Assembly (NCBI GenBank): GCA_003149635.1
Contig: QCWI01000007.1
Coordinates: 124,001-188,000 of the forward strand
Length of the DNA stretch: 64,000 bases
Reading direction: 5' to 3'
From: Fluviicola sp. XM-24bin1
GTDB taxonomy: Bacteria > Bacteroidota > Bacteroidia > Flavobacteriales_D > Crocinitomicaceae
Shown: positions 41,795 to 49,443 of the stretch, piece by piece
Layout: every line of letters begins with the position of its first letter
Numbering within the stretch: position 1 is the first letter of the stretch
Made by a program: the position numbers and the translations under genes
Notes under the pieces: generated by a model
Told to the model about the DNA's origin: nothing
The model's input: only the letters and a program-made list of their open reading frames with translations
Databases searched by the model: none

Positions 41795-44713
41795 ATGAAA
41801 CGACTATTGATTCTGCTAAGCGCTATGGTATTCATTGTCATGAGCTGTTCAAAAACTTCGGTTATTGAGACTGAAGCAAAAGGGCCTGCTCATTTTTCTT
41901 GCGATGCAGAAAAGGTTTCAGGAGATAAATTAATCGGGAAGGATAAAGCCGAATTTAGTGGAGCTAGCGCACGATCTTCAGAAAAAAAACGCTCTGGAAA
42001 CTATTCATTGAAGCTAGATCAAAGCAATCCTTATGGATTTGAGTTCCGACTGAATAATGTCAAGAAAGGTACGGTCATCACAGCAGAAGTTTGGCGGAAT
42101 AAAGAATCAAAGTCTGGAGCATTAGCGATTGACGCGGATGGCGATCATACTCAGGGAATTTCAAGCGGACATATTCGCGAGTTTCAAAAGGATTGGGGAA
42201 AGATGACGGTGATGTTCGTCGCCGAGCGAGATTTCAAGCTTGTTAAAGTGTTTGCGTACAATCTGCAGAAAGATGCTGCGTATTTCGATGATCTCAAGAT
42301 TGACGTGTATCGCAATACCGTAAAACCGAAAGTAGAAAAGGGAGATAAAGCGCTGCGAATTCAGATTCCTGAAAAAGCCCAAGATACCTTAGATCGATTC
42401 CGAACGGAAGCTTTGGAACAAGGAGTCATTTCAGCGGATCAGAAGACGTACGTTCAGGCCTTCGTTGAGGTAGATGGCGAAAAAGCACCTGTGGAGCTAC
42501 GATTAAAAGGCGATTGGACAGATCACTTGGAGACATCGAAAGTTTCCTATCGAATTAAAATGGGCGATGGATTTGCTTTCGACGGACTAAGAACCTTCTC
42601 CATTCAGCATCCAAAAACGAGATCGTACGCCATGGAATGGTTGGCGCATCAAATCTTTGAAGAAGAAGATGTTTTGACCACGCGCTACGAGATGATTCCA
42701 GTGTTCATTAATGGAAAAAACTGTGGTGTGTATGCCATGGAGGAGCATTTCGATAAACAATTGCTTGAATCTCGTAAACGTCGGGAAGGGCCCATCATGA
42801 AGTTTGATGAATCTGGGATGTGGGAGATCAACGAGCACGAGAAAGTTACTGGGAAGCACATTGGCGCACCAGCCGTTGAATCGGCAGAAATCACAGTCTT
42901 CAAAAAAGGGCGAACAAAACGTACTCCGACCTTATTCGCGCAATTTCTGGAGGCGCAATCGCTCATGGAGAAGTACCGTTCAGGAACAGATAACGTGGAA
43001 CAATACATGGATTTGGATGCTACTGCAAAATATCTCGCACTTCTAGAATTGACGGGAGGAAAGCATGGACTCACATGGCACAACCAGCGCTTTTATTTCA
43101 ATCCCGTTACGCAATTATTGGAACCTATTGCTTTCGATTGCTTCATGGAATTGAATTTGCTTATCAAAAAGCAAGACATCGTTTCAATGAAACATTCAGC
43201 AGACGAAGAGTACATTATGACGCGTGGAATTCTCAAAGATGACAAACTAAGAAGTCGCTACGCCTATTACTTGAAAAGGTACTCCGATCCTAAGTATCTC
43301 AAACGTTTGTACTCAAAATTGGAAGGTAAAATCAAGCAAACGGAGGACTTGTTACGTCATGAATATCCGAATGTGAAAATTGCACGGGATCATTTTGAAT
43401 TCAATCGAAAATGGATTCAGAAAAACGTTGACAAAATTGAGGGAATTGTTCCGCAAGTTACGTTTGAAGGGTATTATCCAAAATTGCCGGAAAATTTCAT
43501 CTTCAAAGGCATCGCCTTGAAATCGAACTTAGAAAAATACAACGCTGATAGTTCGGCACAAATGAGTCTTCGTAACTACCATTCTCATGAGTTGGAAGTT
43601 ATCGGATATACAGTAAAAGGCGATGGAGTGGGCATGATTCCAATTACTCCCGTGAAACTGAAACCGTTTGGACAAGGAGGTTCCAAAGTGGTTCGATTCC
43701 CCGTGAAACCTCGAAGAATTCATTATCGTGCGGCGAATTGTGGAGATAGCATTTTCAAGTGCAATCCAGAGGAATGGCCGGAAGCGAAGGCTAGAAACTC
43801 TCAATGGTATAAGAACAGCAAGTCACCCAATAAATCTAAAATAGTACTGGCGGGAACACGGCGAATTAACGACGGCCTAATCATAGATAATGCTTCCGAA
43901 TTGGTAATTGAAGCCGGGACAGAAATCATTTTAGGGCCCGGAGCCTACATTGTTGCGCATTGTCCTATTCAGGCACTAGGAACGCGCGAAAATCCGATTG
44001 TTATCCGAGGAACAAGTGAACAAACGCAAGGGTTCGTCTGTTTGAGTAAACGAATTTCAAATTTGGAGTTTGTTACGTTTGATAATCTGGGAACAATGAC
44101 GGAAGGGAATTGGCGCTTGACGGGGGCGGTGACATTCTACAACGGCAATGTTAGATTGACCAATTGCACCTTCAAAAACAACCATTGCGAAGATGGACTC
44201 AATACCATTCGATGTAAAGTAAGGATGACCGATTGCTTGGTAGAGAATACCTACTCCGATGGCTTCGATGCAGACTTCTGTGCTGGATTCGTCAGAGGAT
44301 CGTTTTTCAAGAACACAGGTAACGACTGTATCGACTTTTCGGGGAGCGAATTTGTTATTAAAGATTGTACGATTGAGAACTCAGGCGATAAAGGCGTTTC
44401 CGGTGGAGAGGGATCGCTCATAAAAGTAGATGCTGTCACCATCTTAGGTGCGAATATCGCAGTTGCATCAAAGGACCAATCTAAAGTTCATGTAGAGAAC
44501 ATCACCATTGAAAAGTCAGATGTCGCCTATGCCGCCTATCGGAAAAAACCGGAATACGGTCTTGCGAAGTTGATTGTGAAATCAGAAAAGAAAAACGCCG
44601 CCAAAAGACTTAAGTTGTTGGAGAAAGATTCTCAGCTTATCCATCTAGGTAAAAAGTACGTGGGAACCAAAAAGTTCGATATTGACGCGATGTACGCGCA
44701 GTTTGAAAAATGA
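41795..44713 (+). CDS. CotH-kinase-family lipoprotein fused to a parallel beta-helix
   Basis: About 972 residues from the ATG at 41795, giving a lipoprotein signal (MKRLLILLSAMVFIVMSCSK); the open frame starts at 41756. After an N-terminal beta-sandwich-like region, residues about 200-560 match the CotH kinase fold (FSIQHPKTRSYAMEWLAHQIF, VFINGKNCGVYAMEEHFDKQLLESRKRREGP, LEPIAFDCFMEL). Residues about 690-930 form a right-handed beta-helix (VTFYNGNVRLTNCTFKNNHCEDGLN..., VIKDCTIENSGDKGVSGG). CotH proteins in spores and pathogens phosphorylate other proteins; this fusion suggests an outer-surface anchored enzyme acting on a partner held by the helix. The partner is unknown. Confidence 0.82.
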   Translation: MKRLLILLSAMVFIVMSCSKTSVIETEAKGPAHFSCDAEKVSGDKLIGKDKAEFSGASARSSEKKRSGNYSLKLDQSNPYGFEFRLNNVKKGTVITAEVWRNKESKSGALAIDADGDHTQGISSGHIREFQKDWGKMTVMFVAERDFKLVKVFAYNLQKDAAYFDDLKIDVYRNTVKPKVEKGDKALRIQIPEKAQDTLDRFRTEALEQGVISADQKTYVQAFVEVDGEKAPVELRLKGDWTDHLETSKVSYRIKMGDGFAFDGLRTFSIQHPKTRSYAMEWLAHQIFEEEDVLTTRYEMIPVFINGKNCGVYAMEEHFDKQLLESRKRREGPIMKFDESGMWEINEHEKVTGKHIGAPAVESAEITVFKKGRTKRTPTLFAQFLEAQSLMEKYRSGTDNVEQYMDLDATAKYLALLELTGGKHGLTWHNQRFYFNPVTQLLEPIAFDCFMELNLLIKKQDIVSMKHSADEEYIMTRGILKDDKLRSRYAYYLKRYSDPKYLKRLYSKLEGKIKQTEDLLRHEYPNVKIARDHFEFNRKWIQKNVDKIEGIVPQVTFEGYYPKLPENFIFKGIALKSNLEKYNADSSAQMSLRNYHSHELEVIGYTVKGDGVGMIPITPVKLKPFGQGGSKVVRFPVKPRRIHYRAANCGDSIFKCNPEEWPEAKARNSQWYKNSKSPNKSKIVLAGTRRINDGLIIDNASELVIEAGTEIILGPGAYIVAHCPIQALGTRENPIVIRGTSEQTQGFVCLSKRISNLEFVTFDNLGTMTEGNWRLTGAVTFYNGNVRLTNCTFKNNHCEDGLNTIRCKVRMTDCLVENTYSDGFDADFCAGFVRGSFFKNTGNDCIDFSGSEFVIKDCTIENSGDKGVSGGEGSLIKVDAVTILGANIAVASKDQSKVHVENITIEKSDVAYAAYRKKPEYGLAKLIVKSEKKNAAKRLKLLEKDSQLIHLGKKYVGTKKFDIDAMYAQFEK

Positions 44714-44715
44714 CT

Positions 44716-44763
44716 CGCACATTGAGCAAGAAGAAGCATTGCTTCTGATGGAATGGAAATTTG
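44716..44763 (+). repeat. 48-bp dispersed repeat, copy 2
   Basis: 45/48 identical to the reverse complement of 37984-38031. It contains the perfect hairpin AGAAGCATTGCTTCT and begins 2 bp after the CotH gene stop, between convergent genes. It may also serve as a transcript end. Confidence 0.75.
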
Positions 44764-44841
44764 CTGTTCTAGCATTTTTGGAACGTCGAAAAGTCCATTC
44801 TTAAGCCAATTTACTGGTTGCCAGTAGTACCAACTTGTTTT

Positions 44842-44945
44842 ACCACAAAGACACAAAGTTCATGAAGATTTCCTTCCACAACTCATAGAAAGAGTGCACG
44901 AGGGATTATTTAATTATTGCTTAGTGCTCCTCGTGACTTTGTGGT
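44842..44945. repeat. Dispersed inverted-repeat element, copy C
   Basis: Left arm ACCACAAAGACACAAAG (44842-44858); right arm ending 44945 reads ACCACAAAGTCACGAGG on the other strand. It is shorter than copies A and B and lacks their central GATTATG palindrome. It lies in the 267-bp convergent gap 44714-44980. Confidence 0.65.
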
Positions 44946-44980
44946 AAAAAAAATGCTCTGGGCTTCTTGAATTGGTAAAC

Positions 44981-45388
44981 TCACTCCAACGCCAAAAAAC
45001 GACAATTAATATCCACTTTTCCTCCTTTAGAATCTCGAGGAATTAATTCGATGAAACAACTATCGCTGTACCAGTCATTTTTATAGGTGAACTCCAGATT
45101 TTTTCCTTTCACTCCTGCGATGTGCTTTACCCCTTCCGTATCGGATAAAATGATGTCAACATTCGAACTTGCGTTTCCGGTAATCTCCAGCTCAATTCCA
45201 AAAACTTCTCCCTGATCAGCATATTTTCCGAACGCAACAGCTTGCTCTTTTTTCAAAGAAACCGTTCGATTTTGATCCAAATTGTTCAAATAAATCGGAC
45301 GAATAAACCAGTAATAGCAAACTATGAATAAGGTAATGATAATCAAGGTGATAATGATCGTTATTCGAACCGTTTTTGATGACTTCAT
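44981..45388 (-). CDS. Single-pass membrane protein, unknown function
   Basis: 135 residues from the ATG at 45388, which opens MKSSKTVRITIIITLIIITLFIVCYYW, one membrane helix (about 8-28). The frame continues upstream to 45529 over the riboswitch region, so that extension is rejected. The extracytoplasmic part (about 40-135) has beta character (VFGIELEITGNASSNVDIILSD) with two Cys (DSCF, INCRF). No family is recognised. Confidence 0.5.
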   Translation of the reverse strand: MKSSKTVRITIIITLIIITLFIVCYYWFIRPIYLNNLDQNRTVSLKKEQAVAFGKYADQGEVFGIELEITGNASSNVDIILSDTEGVKHIAGVKGKNLEFTYKNDWYSDSCFIELIPRDSKGGKVDINCRFLALE

Positions 45389-45420
45389 TGGGCCTGCGGA
45401 AAAATATTTCTGGAAAATTG

Positions 45421-45453
45421 TTTGCGAATTCAAAAACAAATTTAAAAGATTTG
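45421..45453 (+). promoter_or_regulatory. Candidate promoter of the SAM-controlled operon
   Basis: TTTG at 45421-45424, a 21-bp spacer, then AAGATTTG (45446-45453), a 7-of-8 match to TAnnTTTG. This would start the transcript near 45460, about 24 nt before the riboswitch. It is a weak but well-placed match. Confidence 0.4.
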
Positions 45454-45483
45454 TGCAGTCATTGGTCACGACGGTGGATCTTG

Positions 45484-45615
45484 ATTTATAAAGAAGAGGG
45501 GAGAGACAGGCTCTATGATCCTCTGGCAACCAACTATAAGTGCAGATGGAAACATCAGTATTGGAAAACCGGTGCCAATTCCTGATCCCGACGATGTTGT
45601 CGGGAGAATATAAAT
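45484..45615 (+). promoter_or_regulatory. SAM-I (S-box) riboswitch aptamer
   Basis: The conserved S-box core is readable in order: AAGAAGAGGGGAGAGACAGG, then GATCCTCTGGCAACC, then GGTGCCAATTCCTG. The P4 hairpin CCCGAC / GTCGGG (45587-45604) follows and the P1 stem is ATTTATA (45484-45490) with TATAAAT (45609-45615). It binds S-adenosylmethionine and lowers expression of methionine genes when SAM is plentiful. It stands upstream of metX, as expected. No intrinsic terminator follows; the P1 3' strand ends 8 nt before the ATG of a 32-codon ORF, suggesting control of translation. Confidence 0.92.
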
Positions 45616-45623
45616 GAATAGAT

Positions 45624-45722
45624 ATGAAAAACGTTCAAAACAATCATTCGGGAAGTACGTCCAATTGGATTAAGTCATTATTGCATGCTGTAAACTGCGG
45701 TTTCGCGCGAATGCATAGCTAA
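45624..45722 (+). CDS. Candidate 32-residue leader peptide between the SAM-I riboswitch and metX
   Basis: ATG 8 nt after riboswitch P1, ending TAA at 45720-45722, 71 nt before metX. The peptide starts MKNVQNNHSGSTSNW, continues with an amphipathic stretch (IKSLLHAVNCGFARMHS) and has one Cys. It is not rich in Met codons, so it is not a classic attenuator peptide. Placement suggests riboswitch-controlled translation and coupling to metX. Known relatives are not recalled; it could be chance. Confidence 0.45.
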   Translation: MKNVQNNHSGSTSNWIKSLLHAVNCGFARMHS

Positions 45723-45751
45723 TTCCCCATCCTCAAGTATTGATTGATTAT

Positions 45752-45777
45752 TGTGATGCCTCGGCCTGAGGTACACA
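45752..45777 (+). promoter_or_regulatory. Hairpin just upstream of the metX start
   Basis: TGTG...CCTC / GAGG...CACA stem with a five-base loop and a small internal bulge, ending 16 nt before the metX ATG. There is no T-run after it, so it is not an intrinsic terminator. It may modulate access to the translation start. Confidence 0.35.
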
Positions 45778-45793
45778 CCAAAATTACATCGTT

Positions 45794-46870
45794 ATGCCAT
45801 TAATTACCTTAGAAAACTTCCGCTTGGAATGCGGAGAAACCATATCAGAATTAACACTTTCCTATCAAACTTTTGGAAAGTTGAATGCCAACAAAGACAA
45901 CGTCATTTGGGTATGTCATGCCCTAACGGCAAACACAGATATGATCGATTGGTGGGATGGTTTGTTTGGTTCCAACCACCTTTTTGATCCATCAGAATAT
46001 TTCATCGTTTGCGTGAATGCACCCGGTTCTTGCTACGGTTCTACCGGGCCTGCAACACCTATTGCGAACAAGCGCCCGTTGTTGGACAAATTCCCATTGA
46101 TCACCACTCGCGATGCGCAACGAAGCTTCGAAGCAGTTCGAAAAGCCTTGAAAATAGAAAAGGTGTATTTGCTCATTGGTGGTTCCGTTGGCGGGCAACA
46201 CGCCTTGGAATGGAGCATCGAACAACCAGAAGTTTTTGAAAACGTGGCATTGATTGCTACGAACGCTCAGCATTCGCCGTATGGAATTGCATTTAACGAA
46301 AGTCAACGCTTGTCCATTCAAGCGGATGCAACATACGGCAACGGAAAAATTAACGGAGGACAAAATGGATTGAAGGCTGCTCGAAGTATCGCACTTTTGA
46401 GTTACCGATCTCCAACCATTTATCGACAAACGCAAGAAGACGAGAACAAGGACAATCTGGACAATTTCCGAGCATCGGGATATCAGCAATATCAAGGGGA
46501 GAAGTTGGTACGACGCTTCAACGCATACTCTTACGTTTGCCTCACTAAAATGATGGACAGTCATAATGTGGGACGCGGAAGGCGCAGTATCTCAGAGGCA
46601 TTGAAATTGGTCAAAGCGAAGACATTGGTGGTAGGAATTGGTTCAGATCAACTCTTTCCGCCATCCGAGCAAAAGTATTTGGCGCATCACATTCCAGGAG
46701 CAGAATACGCAGAAATTTCGAGCAGTTACGGGCACGATGGATTTCTAGTGGAGACACAGAAACTTTCAGTAATTCTCGAAGACTTTCTCTTCAATAATTT
46801 CAAAAATCACAAACCAACGGTATTCCGCTCTACAGTGCGCAAACATGAATTAATTCAACGATTAGGATAA
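45794..46870 (+). CDS. metX: Homoserine O-acetyltransferase
   Basis: 358 residues of alpha/beta-hydrolase fold. Family marks are ISELTLSYQTFGKLNANKDNVIWVCHALTANTD, INAPGSCYGSTGPATP-like VNAPGSCYGSTGPAT, nucleophile elbow LLIGGSVGGQHALEW (Ser), and the catalytic Asp (GIGSDQLFPPSEQ) and His (SSYGHDGFLVE). It activates homoserine with acetyl-CoA, the committed step of methionine synthesis. It is the first main gene of the SAM-controlled operon. Confidence 0.95.
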   Translation: MPLITLENFRLECGETISELTLSYQTFGKLNANKDNVIWVCHALTANTDMIDWWDGLFGSNHLFDPSEYFIVCVNAPGSCYGSTGPATPIANKRPLLDKFPLITTRDAQRSFEAVRKALKIEKVYLLIGGSVGGQHALEWSIEQPEVFENVALIATNAQHSPYGIAFNESQRLSIQADATYGNGKINGGQNGLKAARSIALLSYRSPTIYRQTQEDENKDNLDNFRASGYQQYQGEKLVRRFNAYSYVCLTKMMDSHNVGRGRRSISEALKLVKAKTLVVGIGSDQLFPPSEQKYLAHHIPGAEYAEISSSYGHDGFLVETQKLSVILEDFLFNNFKNHKPTVFRSTVRKHELIQRLG

Positions 46871-46889
46871 CGACTTTAAACAAAAGAAA

Positions 46890-48131
46890 ATGAGTAAAAA
46901 ATTAACCATAGGATTGATCGGGTTCGGATGTGTAGGTTCCGGATTGTATGAAGTTTTGAATCAATCCAAATTGATCGATGCACGCATAAAATCGATCGTA
47001 GTAAAAGACCCGAACAAAAAGCGTTCGATTCCACAGGAGAACTTCTCCTTCAGCAGAGATGTGGTTCTAAAAGACCCAGAAATCAATTTGGTTGTTGAGT
47101 TGATTGACGACAGTGAAGCGGCATACGAAATCGTAAAAAGTGCCATCGCTGCTGGAAAGGACGTCGTAACGGCCAACAAGAAATTAATCGCCGAGCATTT
47201 ATCTGAATTGCTTGAGCTTACAAAGAAATACGGGGTGTCCTTACTTTACGAAGGAGCTGTCGCAGGTTCAATTCCAATTCTCCGAAATTTAGAGGAGTAT
47301 TACAACAACGATTCACTCAGTTCTATCCAAGGAATCGTTAATGGGACTACTAACTATATCCTGACAAAGTCCAATGAAGGAATTGATTACGCGACGGCTC
47401 TGAAGGACGCTCAGGAACTTGGATTTGCAGAAGCAAACCCAACCTTGGATGTACAAGGCTACGATTCCAAATTCAAATTGGCGATTCTGTTAAAGCATAC
47501 CTTCGGACTCGAAATCGATCCTAAAGAATTGTTGAATATCGGGATTCAAAACATTCGTCCTCAGGATGTAAAATTCGCCTTGGAAAAAGGATATCGCATC
47601 AAATTACTTTCCCGGGCCGAGAAAATCGGGAACGATGTTGTTGGATTTGTAGCTCCGCAATTCATCGATTCCACGCACTTTGCGTACGAAGTAAATAACG
47701 AGTTCAATGCGGTTATTGTAGAAGGATTATTCTCCGACAAACAGCTCTTTATTGGAAAGGGAGCTGGAAGTCACCCAACTGCAAGTGCCGTTTTATCTGA
47801 CATTTCTGCCTTAAAATTCGATTACAAGTACGAGTACCGCAAATCCGAAGACGGAGATGCGAGATTCAGCCAAGATTTCTACCTGAAAGTATATGCTGGA
47901 TCGCGCTATCCTGAAATCTTGGACGAAATTCCATTCTTCTCTGTGGATGAAGTCTATCAAAGCAAGGATTACGCCTATCAAACTGGATGGATTCACTTCG
48001 AGGAATTTCAGCAATTGGATCCGAATCGACGTGAAAACCTCAGTTTGATTGTACTTCCTGACAACATTCTAAGTCGGAAAGAATTGGAAGCTGTTGTTAC
48101 CGCAGCAGAAGAATCATTAGAGTACGCATAA
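46890..48131 (+). CDS. hom: Homoserine dehydrogenase
   Basis: 413 residues. NAD(P) fold LTIGLIGFGCVGSGLYEVL, catalytic/substrate region VVTANKKLIAEHLSELLEL, GAVAGSIPILRNLEEYYNND with IQGIVNGTTNYIL, and GFAEANPTLDVQGYDSKFKLAIL. It reduces aspartate semialdehyde to homoserine. The N-terminal kinase domain of ThrA is absent. The C-terminal ~100 residues form a tail domain without a clear ACT signature. It follows metX by 19 bp and abuts the YeeE gene. Confidence 0.95.
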   Translation: MSKKLTIGLIGFGCVGSGLYEVLNQSKLIDARIKSIVVKDPNKKRSIPQENFSFSRDVVLKDPEINLVVELIDDSEAAYEIVKSAIAAGKDVVTANKKLIAEHLSELLELTKKYGVSLLYEGAVAGSIPILRNLEEYYNNDSLSSIQGIVNGTTNYILTKSNEGIDYATALKDAQELGFAEANPTLDVQGYDSKFKLAILLKHTFGLEIDPKELLNIGIQNIRPQDVKFALEKGYRIKLLSRAEKIGNDVVGFVAPQFIDSTHFAYEVNNEFNAVIVEGLFSDKQLFIGKGAGSHPTASAVLSDISALKFDYKYEYRKSEDGDARFSQDFYLKVYAGSRYPEILDEIPFFSVDEVYQSKDYAYQTGWIHFEEFQQLDPNRRENLSLIVLPDNILSRKELEAVVTAAEESLEYA

Positions 48132-48617
48132 ATGGAACCGTTAGCTTGGTATATCGCAGGGCCCCTGATTGGAATTACAGTTCCAGTGCTGCTAGTTTTG
48201 AGTGAAAAACAACTCGGAGTTTCCTCTTCGTTCCGTGCACTGGGAGCGTTTATCTTACCTAAGGTTGAATACTTCAATTACGATAGAAGGAAGGATGTTT
48301 GGCAATTGTACTTTGTTCTTGGAATTCTCACAGCTTCGCTAATCTTGTTCAATTTCACTGAGATTGGATTGCCTCCAGAAAAGAATGCTTCTGGTCAGGA
48401 CTTTTTTCAAGCGTACGATGTGGCTTATCTCCCCGCATTTTTGATCGGGGCTATATTCATAGGTTTTGGAGCACGATATGCCAATGGTTGTACAGCCGGG
48501 CATTGCATTATGGGTAATTCTCAATTCGCGAAAAGTTCCATATTAACCACGGTCTTCTTTTTTGTGGGAGGACTTGTTGCCACGCATTTTATTGTACCGT
48601 TCATCTTCACAACATGA
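48132..48617 (+). CDS. YeeE/YedE-family thiosulfate/sulfur transporter, first half
   Basis: 161 residues with about four membrane helices. The family motif is FGARYANGCTAGHCIMG, where the GCTxGH Cys is a conserved pore residue in TsuA (YeeE), which passes thiosulfate. It starts directly after the hom stop and overlaps the next gene by 4 bp. TsuA is normally one chain; here the two halves are separate genes. Confidence 0.87.
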   Translation: MEPLAWYIAGPLIGITVPVLLVLSEKQLGVSSSFRALGAFILPKVEYFNYDRRKDVWQLYFVLGILTASLILFNFTEIGLPPEKNASGQDFFQAYDVAYLPAFLIGAIFIGFGARYANGCTAGHCIMGNSQFAKSSILTTVFFFVGGLVATHFIVPFIFTT

Positions 48618-49027
48618 AAGCACTATTGTATCTCATTCTTGGAATATTCTTCGGAACAATTTTGATTGCTTCTCAAGCTTTCCATTGGAATCGAATCAAT
48701 GAAATGTTTCATTTTGAATCCTTTCATATGTTCGGTTTATTGGGATCAGCAATTGCTACAGGTGCCCTTGGCGTTTGGATTATAAAAAGATTCAAGCTTC
48801 CCAGTATATCTGGTAAGCCTTTGGCTCCGAAAAGAAAACCATTGCAACCTGTTGGAAACAGCGTAGGAGGATTATTCTTCGGTTTGGGATGGGGAATTAC
48901 AGGTGCATGTACGGCGCCACTATTTATAGTAGCTGGATTGAATTGGCAAATAGGATTGGTGTGTTTGGGCGGAGCACTGTTAGGAACGCTTATTTTTGGA
49001 CTTCTTAAAAACAAATTACCCTTATGA
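48614..49027 (+). CDS. YeeE/YedE-family transporter, second half (DUF6691-like)
   Basis: 137 residues with about four helices and the second family motif GLGWGITGACTAPLFIVAG, whose Cys is equivalent to a TsuA pore Cys. It pairs with the 48132-48617 product to rebuild one sulfur channel in the inner membrane. Overlaps of 4 bp on both sides indicate coupled translation. Confidence 0.87.
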   Translation: MKALLYLILGIFFGTILIASQAFHWNRINEMFHFESFHMFGLLGSAIATGALGVWIIKRFKLPSISGKPLAPKRKPLQPVGNSVGGLFFGLGWGITGACTAPLFIVAGLNWQIGLVCLGGALLGTLIFGLLKNKLPL

Positions 49028-49443
49028 AACTAGCATTCAAAAGATCCGAGAAACCCTTCCATTTCGAAGTAGAAAATGAAGTAGGTGCACAATTATCCAT
49101 CGATGCGGCAGCCAGCATTGGAGGTACAGACAAAGGATTGCGTCCTATGGAATTAGTGGCAGCTGGAGTTGCGGGTTGCATTGCCATTGATTTGATCCTA
49201 ATTCTTGAAAAACAACGTATTGATTCCGATAAATTCAACATTGATATAGAGGCCAATAGAGTGGATGGAACACCTTCTCCTTTCGAGAACATCCATTTGA
49301 AATTCACATTGGATCCAGAAATTGACGCGAACCGTTTGACCAAAAATATTCAGTTGGTAATCAATAAATATTGTTCGGTGAGTGCTTCGTTAAAAGATAC
49401 CATCGACATCACTTTTGAAATTGTACAAAATGACACAGTTTAA
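49024..49443 (+). CDS. OsmC-family redox protein
   Basis: 139 residues. The two OsmC catalytic cysteines are in ELVAAGVAGCIAIDL and INKYCSVSAS, with the Arg/Pro of GLRPMELV preceding. OsmC/Ohr proteins reduce peroxides or handle thiols. Placement between a sulfur transporter and a sulfhydrylase suggests use with reduced sulfur rather than osmotic stress. The gene overlaps the next start by 14 bp. Confidence 0.85.
   Translation: MKLAFKRSEKPFHFEVENEVGAQLSIDAAASIGGTDKGLRPMELVAAGVAGCIAIDLILILEKQRIDSDKFNIDIEANRVDGTPSPFENIHLKFTLDPEIDANRLTKNIQLVINKYCSVSASLKDTIDITFEIVQNDTV

Noticed and set aside
45389-45529. N-terminal extension of the 44981-45388 protein
   Set aside because: It would cover the antisense of the riboswitch aptamer and its residues have no signal-peptide character; the ATG at 45388 is preferred.
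45614-45670. 18-codon ORF beginning inside riboswitch P1
   Set aside because: Its ATG lies inside the P1 stem and it ends early; the ORF at 45624 is a better candidate.
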